Shown piece by piece: positions 58,601-64,000 of a stretch of DNA of 64,000 nucleotides. Under the pieces are notes generated by a model that did not search any database, had not been told where the DNA came from, and saw nothing but the letters and a program-made list of their open reading frames with translations. The number at the start of each line of letters is the position of its first letter. Within the stretch, counting starts at the first letter, position 1. The stretch comes from Glycomyces sambucus. Its GTDB lineage: Bacteria > Actinomycetota > Actinomycetes > Mycobacteriales > Micromonosporaceae. Made by a program: the position numbers and the translations under genes. The DNA is taken from the NCBI RefSeq assembly GCF_900102815.1, contig NZ_FNGF01000002.1:372001-436000 (forward strand), given 5' to 3'.

Positions 58601-60643
58601 TCATCTGAGGAACCCTTGCGGGTTCCCGGAGTCCACGGGGATGTGGACGCCGGTGGTGAGGCCGAGGTCGGGGCCGACGAGCGCGTAGACGGCGTCGGCG
58701 ACCGAGGACGGCAGGACCTCGCGCTTGAGGAGGGTGCGCCCGGCGTAGTAGCGGCCCAGCTCCTCCTCCTTGACGCCGTAGACGGCGGCGCGCTCGGCGC
58801 CCCAGCCGCCGGCGAAGATCCCGGAGCCGCGCACGACCCCGTCGGGGTTGACGCCGTTGACGCGGATGCCGTGCTCGCCGAGTTCGGCGGCGAGGAGGCG
58901 CACCTGGTGGGCCTGGTCCGCCTTCGTGGCGGAGTACGCGATGTTGTTGGGGCCGGCGAAGACCGAGTTCTTGGAGGCGATGTAGACGATGTCGCCGCCC
59001 AGGCCCTGGCCGATCATGGTGCGGGCGGCCTCGCGGGAGACGAGGAAGGAGCCCTTGGCCATGACGTCGTGCTGGAGGTCCCAGTCGGCGGCGGTGGTGT
59101 CGAGCAGGGACTTGGAGAGGGAGAGCCCGGCGTTGTTGACGACGAGGTCGACCCCGCCGAACGCGAGCGCGGCCTCGGCGACGGCGGCGGCGACCGCGGT
59201 CTCGTCGGTGACGTTGCAGGACACGCCGACCGCGACGTCGGTCGAGCCGATCTCGGCGGCGGCGGCCCGAGCCTCGCCGGCGTCGAGGTCGGCGACGACC
59301 ACGCAGGCGCCTTCGGCGGCGAGCCGGGCGGCGGTGGCCTTGCCGATGCCCCCGGCCGCGCCGGTGACCAGGGCGATGCGCCCGGCGAGCGGCTTGGGTT
59401 TCGGGCGGCGCTGGAGCTTGGCCTCTTCGAGGGACCAGTACTCGATGCGGAACTTCTCCGACTCCTCGATGGGCCGGTAGGCGGAGACGGCCTCGGCGCC
59501 GCGCATCACGTTGATCGCGTTGACGTAGAACTCGCCGGCGACGCGCGCGGTCTGCTTGTCGGCGCCGAAGGAGAACATGCCGACCCCGGGGACGAGGACG
59601 ATCGCCGGGTCGGCGCCGCGGATCGCCGGGGAGTCGGGTTCGGCGTAGCGCTCGTAGTAGGCGCGGTACTCGTCGCGGTAGGCGGCGTGGCGTTCGCGCA
59701 GGTGCGCGACGACGTCGTCGAGGGGGTCCTCGGCGCCGGTCTCCAGGACCAGGGGCCGGACCTTGGTGCGCAGGAAGTGGTCCGGGCAGGAGGTGCCGAG
59801 CGCGGCCAGGCGCGGCATCTCGGCGGAGGCGAGGAAGTCGAGGACCTCGGCGGTGTCGGTGAAGTGGCCGACCTGGCGGTGGTCGGTGGAGGCGAGGCCG
59901 CGGATCACCGGGGCGAGGGCGGCGGCGCGGGCGCGGCGGGCCTCGGGGCCGAGCGGGGCCCGTTCGGCGACGCGCTCGCCGAAGGGGGCGGGGCGGCCGT
60001 GCTCGGCCAGGTACGCCTCGCAGCCGTCGATGATCTCCAGCGAGTTCGCCTCGCACGCGGCGGAGGTGTCGCCCCAGGCGGTGATGCCGTGGCCGCCGAG
60101 GATGCAGCCGATGGCCCGCGGGTTGGCGGCCTTGATCGCGGCGATGTCGAGCCCGAGCTGGAAGCCGGGGCGGCGCCAGTCCACCCACGCGACGCGGTCG
60201 CCGAACGCGGCCGCGGTGAGCGCGGGGCCGTCGGCGGCGGTCGCGAACGCGATGCCGGCGTCGGGGTGCAGGTGGTCGACGTGGTTCGCGTCGACCAGGC
60301 CGTGCATGGCGGTGTCGATCGAGGGGGCGGCGCCGCCGCGGCCGTGGAGGCAGTAGTCGAAGCGCTCGACCATGGCGTCCTCGGCGTCGAGGCCCGGATA
60401 GGTGCCGGCCATGGCGCGCAGGCGGTCCAGGCGCAGGACCGCGAGCCCGCCGGGCGTGAGGGTGCCGAGGTCGCCGCCGGAGCCCTTGACCCACAGCAGG
60501 TCCACGTCGTGTCCGGTGACCGGGTCGGTCCCGGTGCCCTTGGCGGAGGTGTTGCCGCCGGCGAAGTTGGTGTTCCGCTTGTCGGCGCCGAGCCGGTTGG
60601 AGCGGGCGATGAGGTCGTCGACCGCGCCCTGGGAGTCCGCCAT
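58601..60643 (-). CDS. rhaEW: Bifunctional rhamnulose-1-phosphate aldolase / lactaldehyde dehydrogenase (RhaEW-type fusion), 680 aa
   Basis: The N-terminal class II aldolase/adducin domain has LGADKRNTNFAGGNTSAKG, LWVKGSGGDLG, VNHVDHLHPDAG (metal His pair, NHVDHLHP) and a third His in GGHGITAWG. From residue ~405 a short-chain dehydrogenase follows: IALVTGAAGGIGKATA, NNAGLS, and catalytic Ser...YSATK. The fusion cleaves L-rhamnulose-1-phosphate to DHAP and L-lactaldehyde and then oxidises the aldehyde. The fused form is known from Bacillus and actinobacteria. Starts directly after the rhaI stop (TAGATG). Confidence 0.93.
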   Translation of the reverse strand: MADSQGAVDDLIARSNRLGADKRNTNFAGGNTSAKGTGTDPVTGHDVDLLWVKGSGGDLGTLTPGGLAVLRLDRLRAMAGTYPGLDAEDAMVERFDYCLHGRGGAAPSIDTAMHGLVDANHVDHLHPDAGIAFATAADGPALTAAAFGDRVAWVDWRRPGFQLGLDIAAIKAANPRAIGCILGGHGITAWGDTSAACEANSLEIIDGCEAYLAEHGRPAPFGERVAERAPLGPEARRARAAALAPVIRGLASTDHRQVGHFTDTAEVLDFLASAEMPRLAALGTSCPDHFLRTKVRPLVLETGAEDPLDDVVAHLRERHAAYRDEYRAYYERYAEPDSPAIRGADPAIVLVPGVGMFSFGADKQTARVAGEFYVNAINVMRGAEAVSAYRPIEESEKFRIEYWSLEEAKLQRRPKPKPLAGRIALVTGAAGGIGKATAARLAAEGACVVVADLDAGEARAAAAEIGSTDVAVGVSCNVTDETAVAAAVAEAALAFGGVDLVVNNAGLSLSKSLLDTTAADWDLQHDVMAKGSFLVSREAARTMIGQGLGGDIVYIASKNSVFAGPNNIAYSATKADQAHQVRLLAAELGEHGIRVNGVNPDGVVRGSGIFAGGWGAERAAVYGVKEEELGRYYAGRTLLKREVLPSSVADAVYALVGPDLGLTTGVHIPVDSGNPQGFLR

Positions 60644-61813
60644 CTACGCGCCCCATCCGGCCTGGGAGCCGCCCACGCGGGCGGCCTTGATCTCCTCGGC
60701 GTACCCGGAGGCGGCGTAGGCGGCGAGCGGGTCGGCCGCGAGGCCCTGCCCGGTCCGGACCTCGGCCACGAGCGGGCGCACGTCGGTGTTGTAGGCGTCC
60801 ATGAGGACCGCGTTCGCGCCGAGGACGTCGCCGGCCCGCTGGGCGGCGGCGAGCGCGTCGTGGTCGACCAGGAGGGCCTTGGCGGTGGCCTCCTGCACGT
60901 TCATGATCGAGCGGATCTGGCCGGGGATCTTCGGCTCGATGTTGTGGCACTGGTCGAGCATGTAGGCGATGCCGGAGGCGGGGAGGAGGGCGTCGCGCAG
61001 GGCCAGCTCGTGGAGGATGCGGAAGAGCTGGAACGGGTCGGCGGCGCCGACCATGAGGTCGTCGTCGGCGTAGAACCGGGAGTTGAAGTCGAAGCCGCCG
61101 AGCTTGCCCTCGCGCAGCAGGAACGCGACGATGAACTCGATGTTGACGCCGGGGGCGTGGTGGCCGGTGTCGATGACGACCTGGGCCTTGGGGCCGAGCT
61201 TGAGGCAGTGCGCGTACGCGGTGCCCCAGTCGGGGACGTCGGTGGTGTAGAACGAGGGCTCGAACAGCTTGTACTCCAGCAGGAGCCGCTGGTCGTCGCC
61301 GAGGCGCTCGTAGACCTCGGCGAGGACGTCGGCGAGGCGGTCCTGGCGGCCGGCGATGGAGTCCTGGCCGGGGTAGTTGGTGCCGTCGGCGAACCAGAGC
61401 TTGAGGGTGTCCGACCCGGTGGCGTCCATGATGTCGACGCATTCGAGGAGGTGGTCGGCGGCCTTGCGGCGGATCTTCGCGTCGGGGTGGCAGACGCTGC
61501 CGAGCATGTAGTCGTCGTCCTGGAACGTGTTCGAGTTGATCGTGCCGATCCTGACCCCGAGCGCGGCGGCGTGGCGGGCGAGGTCGCCGTAGTCCTCGAC
61601 CCTGTCCCAGGGGATGTGGAGGGCGACCGAGCCGGCGGCGCCGGTGTACTTGTGGACCTGGGCGGCGTCGGCGAGCTTCTCGTACGGGTCGCGCGGGACG
61701 CCTTGCTGGGCGAAGACCTTGAAGCGGGTGCCGGAGTTGCCGAACGCCCACGAGGGCGTCTCGATGCTCTGGCCCGCGAGCACCTGCTGGGCGTACGGGG
61801 TGCGGTCACTCAT
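60644..61813 (-). CDS. rhaI: L-rhamnose isomerase, RhaI type, 389 aa
   Basis: TIM-barrel isomerase of the Pseudomonas-type RhaI family: TPSWAFGNSGTRFKVF, LHIPWDRVEDYG, GTINSNTFQDDDYMLGS, and metal-binding residues in LLEYKLFEPSFY, VIDTGHHAPG and GGFDFNSRFYADDDLMVG. It converts L-rhamnose to L-rhamnulose using Mn2+. Overlaps the mutarotase stop by four bases (ATGA). Confidence 0.94.
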   Translation of the reverse strand: MSDRTPYAQQVLAGQSIETPSWAFGNSGTRFKVFAQQGVPRDPYEKLADAAQVHKYTGAAGSVALHIPWDRVEDYGDLARHAAALGVRIGTINSNTFQDDDYMLGSVCHPDAKIRRKAADHLLECVDIMDATGSDTLKLWFADGTNYPGQDSIAGRQDRLADVLAEVYERLGDDQRLLLEYKLFEPSFYTTDVPDWGTAYAHCLKLGPKAQVVIDTGHHAPGVNIEFIVAFLLREGKLGGFDFNSRFYADDDLMVGAADPFQLFRILHELALRDALLPASGIAYMLDQCHNIEPKIPGQIRSIMNVQEATAKALLVDHDALAAAQRAGDVLGANAVLMDAYNTDVRPLVAEVRTGQGLAADPLAAYAASGYAEEIKAARVGGSQAGWGA

Positions 61814-62205
61814 TTGCCGGCTCCTTCAGCCGCGGCGTCGGCCGCGGCCAGTTGGGTCTCCAGGTTGAACACTTCGGTGAGGACGTTGAACGCGTCGTCG
61901 GCGTGCGCGCCGCCGGTGCCCTCGAAGAACGGGGCCATGGACTCCTGCCAGCGGGCGTTGACCTCGGTGCGGGCCATGGCCTCGCGGGCGGCGTCGAAGT
62001 CGGCGGTCTCGAGGTAGCCGACGAGGAGGCCGTCCTCGGACAGGAACAGGGAGTAGTTCGTCCAGCCGGTCGCGGCGAGGGCGCGGAGCATGTCGGGCCA
62101 GACCGCGGCGTGGCGCTCGCGGTACTCCTCGCGGCGGTCGGGCCGGACGCGGAGGGTGAAGCACACACGGGTGAGCGGCGGCTCGCCCTCGGGTGACGCG
62201 GTCAC
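61810..62205 (-). CDS. rhaM: L-rhamnose mutarotase, 131 aa
   Basis: Dimeric ferredoxin-like fold: RVCFTLRVRPDRREEYRERHAAVWPDMLRALAATGWTNYSLFL, with the catalytic His in RERHAAVWP and conserved Trp-Asn-Tyr. It interconverts alpha- and beta-L-rhamnose before isomerisation. First gene of the leftward operon. The C-terminal ~25 residues are a helical Ala-rich tail. The promoter and LacI-type operators lie just upstream. Confidence 0.93.
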   Translation of the reverse strand: MTASPEGEPPLTRVCFTLRVRPDRREEYRERHAAVWPDMLRALAATGWTNYSLFLSEDGLLVGYLETADFDAAREAMARTEVNARWQESMAPFFEGTGGAHADDAFNVLTEVFNLETQLAAADAAAEGAGK

Positions 62206-62253
62206 GGGGGTTCCTCCCTGGGGTGCGGGGCGCGGCGTGTGAACGCCGTGTTT

Positions 62254-62388
62254 TTGAATCGTTTCATGAACGGATTTCGCTAAACTAGAACGCGAAGCAA
62301 GCGCTTGTCAAGCCACGGCCGGGAAGAAATTCGAACACGGTCCGGTATATGCTCCTCACGCTCGCCGTTCACCGTTGAACCGTTTCAA
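62254..62388. promoter_or_regulatory. rha promoter and three LacI-type operators
   Basis: Operator O1 ttgaatcgtttcat (62254-62267) lies 15 bases downstream of the minus-strand -10 (aaacta on plus, 62282-62287). O2 caagcgcttg (62298-62307) lies between this -10 and a TTGACA -35 (tgtcaa on plus, 62307-62312; 19-base gap). O3 ttgaaccgtttcaa (62375-62388) is ~105 bases ahead of the LacI gene. O1 and O3 share the TTGAA-x-CG-x-TTCAA pattern of the LacI/GalR family. Together they suggest control of both the operon and the regulator, with looping between O1 and O3. Confidence 0.8.
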
Positions 62389-62493
62389 TCGACGGTGGCG
62401 TCGACGGGCGTCGATCCCCGCCACTGGAGGAGCCGGCAGTCCCCTGCCGTCCCGCCAGCGCCCCTGCCCCCCGATAGACTCATTGAGGTGACC

Positions 62494-63501
62494 ATGACCA
62501 CCACCAGTATGAAGGACGTCGCGAAAGCGGCCGGCGTCTCGGTCGGGACGGTCTCCAATGTGCTCAACCGGCCCGAGGCCGTCGCCGAGGAGACCCGGGC
62601 CCGGGTGCAGGCGGCCATCGCCGATCTCGGCTACGTGCGCAACGACTCCGCGCGCCAGCTCCGCGCCGGGCGCAGCCGCACGGTGGCGATCGTGGTCCTC
62701 GACGTGGCGAACCCGTTCTTCACCGACGTGGTGCGCGGCGCCGAGCCCCTTGTGGAGTCGGCGGGCGGCGTGGTGACGGTGTGCGACTCCGGTGAGGACG
62801 TGCGCCGCGAGCGCCGCCACCTGGAGCTGCTGGAGGAGCAGCGGGTGCTGGGGCTGCTCATCACCCCGGTGGACGACTCGTCGGCGTCGTGGATCGAGCG
62901 GCTGTCGGGGCACGACATCCCGGTGGTGCTGGTCGACCGCGGCGCGGGGCGCCACCCGCACTGCTCGGTGGCCGTGGACGACGTGCACGGGGGCCGGCTG
63001 GCCGCGCAGCACCTGGTCGAGCGGGGGCACCGCAAGATCGCGTTCATCGGCGGGCCCGCCGCCATCCCGCAGGTCGCCGACCGGCTCGGCGGGTGCCGGG
63101 AGGTGTGCGAGGAGTCCGGTGTGGAGCTGGAGGTGTTCGCGACCCCGGGGCTGAACTTCCAGGCGGGCCGCGAGGCGATCGAGCAGATGCTGGGGAGCGA
63201 GGACCGGCCCACGGCCGTGTTCTGCGCCAACGACCTCGTCGCGCTCGGGGCGCTCCAGGGGCTGACGATGCACGGCGTGAAGGTGCCGCAGGAGTGCGCG
63301 ATCGTCGGCTACGACGACATCGACTTCGCCGCGGCGGCGGCCGTGCCGCTGTCGTCGGTGCGCCAGCCGCGGGCGCAGCTCGGGCGCACGGCCGCGCAGC
63401 TGCTGTTCGACGAGATCGCCGAGGGGCGCGACCACACGCACCGGAACGTGGTGTTCCAGCCCGAGCTGGTCGCGCGGGCGTCGACGGCGCTGGAGCTGTG
63501 A
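62494..63501 (+). CDS. LacI-family transcriptional repressor, 335 aa
   Basis: N-terminal HTH and hinge: TSMKDVAKAAGVSVGTVSNVLNRPEAVAEETRARVQAAIADLGYVRNDSARQLR. A sugar-binding core follows: AIVVLDVANPFFTDVVRGAE, VDRGAGRHPHCSVAVDDVHGG, HRKIAFIGGP, VFCANDLVALGALQGL and IVGYDDIDFAAAAAVPLSSV. The divergent rha operon and its palindromes make it the probable rhamnose repressor, relieved by rhamnose or rhamnulose. gaggtg precedes the ATG at 62494. The downstream GH51 gene could also be in its regulon. Confidence 0.92.
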   Translation: MTTTSMKDVAKAAGVSVGTVSNVLNRPEAVAEETRARVQAAIADLGYVRNDSARQLRAGRSRTVAIVVLDVANPFFTDVVRGAEPLVESAGGVVTVCDSGEDVRRERRHLELLEEQRVLGLLITPVDDSSASWIERLSGHDIPVVLVDRGAGRHPHCSVAVDDVHGGRLAAQHLVERGHRKIAFIGGPAAIPQVADRLGGCREVCEESGVELEVFATPGLNFQAGREAIEQMLGSEDRPTAVFCANDLVALGALQGLTMHGVKVPQECAIVGYDDIDFAAAAAVPLSSVRQPRAQLGRTAAQLLFDEIAEGRDHTHRNVVFQPELVARASTALEL

Positions 63502-63568
63502 CGGCCGGAGCGGTGGAGAACCCGCGGAGAAAAACCTGCGCCCGGGGACTGTACCGGTAAAGCTCTGA

Positions 63569-64000
<432 letters not shown>

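Noticed and set aside
58355..62017. 1220-residue plus-strand frame opposite the rha genes
   Set aside because: Spans four unrelated genes on the other strand; pure G+C artefact.

Overview
The window is about 73% G+C and densely packed. It carries genes typical of Actinomycetota: a GarA-type FHA protein next to the glycine-cleavage genes, a mycobacterial-type three-subunit succinate dehydrogenase, LAL-type LuxR regulators, an MgtA-like mannosyltransferase and many GTG/TTG starts with ATGA/GTGA overlaps. It reads as chromosome of a filamentous or soil actinomycete (Glycomyces- or Micromonospora-like would fit, but the genus cannot be fixed from sequence alone). I saw no IS element, prophage, rRNA or tRNA.

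Layout. 0-19 kb is a mosaic of short single-gene and two-gene units: a secreted HNH nuclease-like lipoprotein, a TmrB-like P-loop protein, a beta-propeller protein coupled to a MoaD/ThiS-like protein, an FKBP lipoprotein, MarR, NmrA-like, rhomboid, a YtrA-type GntR regulator with its ABC exporter, a VOC protein, a Zn-ribbon/coiled-coil DNA-binding candidate behind an AT-rich island, DinB, monooxygenase, methyltransferase, DoxX, DUF1992, PAQR, a CPA2 antiporter, a mannosyltransferase, a toroid-fold protein and AraC.

19.4-28.8 kb is the most unusual block. Two overlapping LuxR-type regulators (one a large LAL ATPase) face a rightward group of two dynamin-like GTPases, a membrane-anchored protein with a GrpE-like beta-domain, and an acidic protein. 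A membrane J-domain protein follows. It looks like a membrane-remodelling module joined to Hsp70 co-chaperone parts, but no Hsp70 is present in the window.

28.9-32.9 kb is a three-gene NIS siderophore-type operon (two IucA/IucC-like synthetases and a PLP decarboxylase) with no transporter. 33-37.5 kb holds a TPR-like protein, a PhzF-like protein lacking the usual catalytic Glu, a MarR/cupin pair with a clear operator, a cis-prenyltransferase and a TipA-like MerR. 37.8-41.2 kb is sdhCAB with a divergent LysR. 42-46 kb has an ankyrin protein, a PabB-like enzyme and a substrate-binding/VWA lipoprotein-like protein.

46-52 kb is the conserved actinobacterial block pgsA-like / gcvH / garA / DUF151 / ResR-type MerR / glycine riboswitch / gcvP. 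The FtsR gene expected between garA and DUF151 is missing. 53-62.2 kb is one leftward L-rhamnose operon: mutarotase, isomerase, aldolase-dehydrogenase fusion, kinase, sugar ABC transporter and a YesL-like protein. It faces a LacI-family repressor and has three LacI-type palindromes in the shared control region. The window ends inside a GH51 arabinofuranosidase gene.

Wobble-base composition follows strand domains rather than gene direction (for example C-rich at 0.9-3.8 kb, G-rich at 9.2-14.8 kb), and one gene switches preference part-way through.
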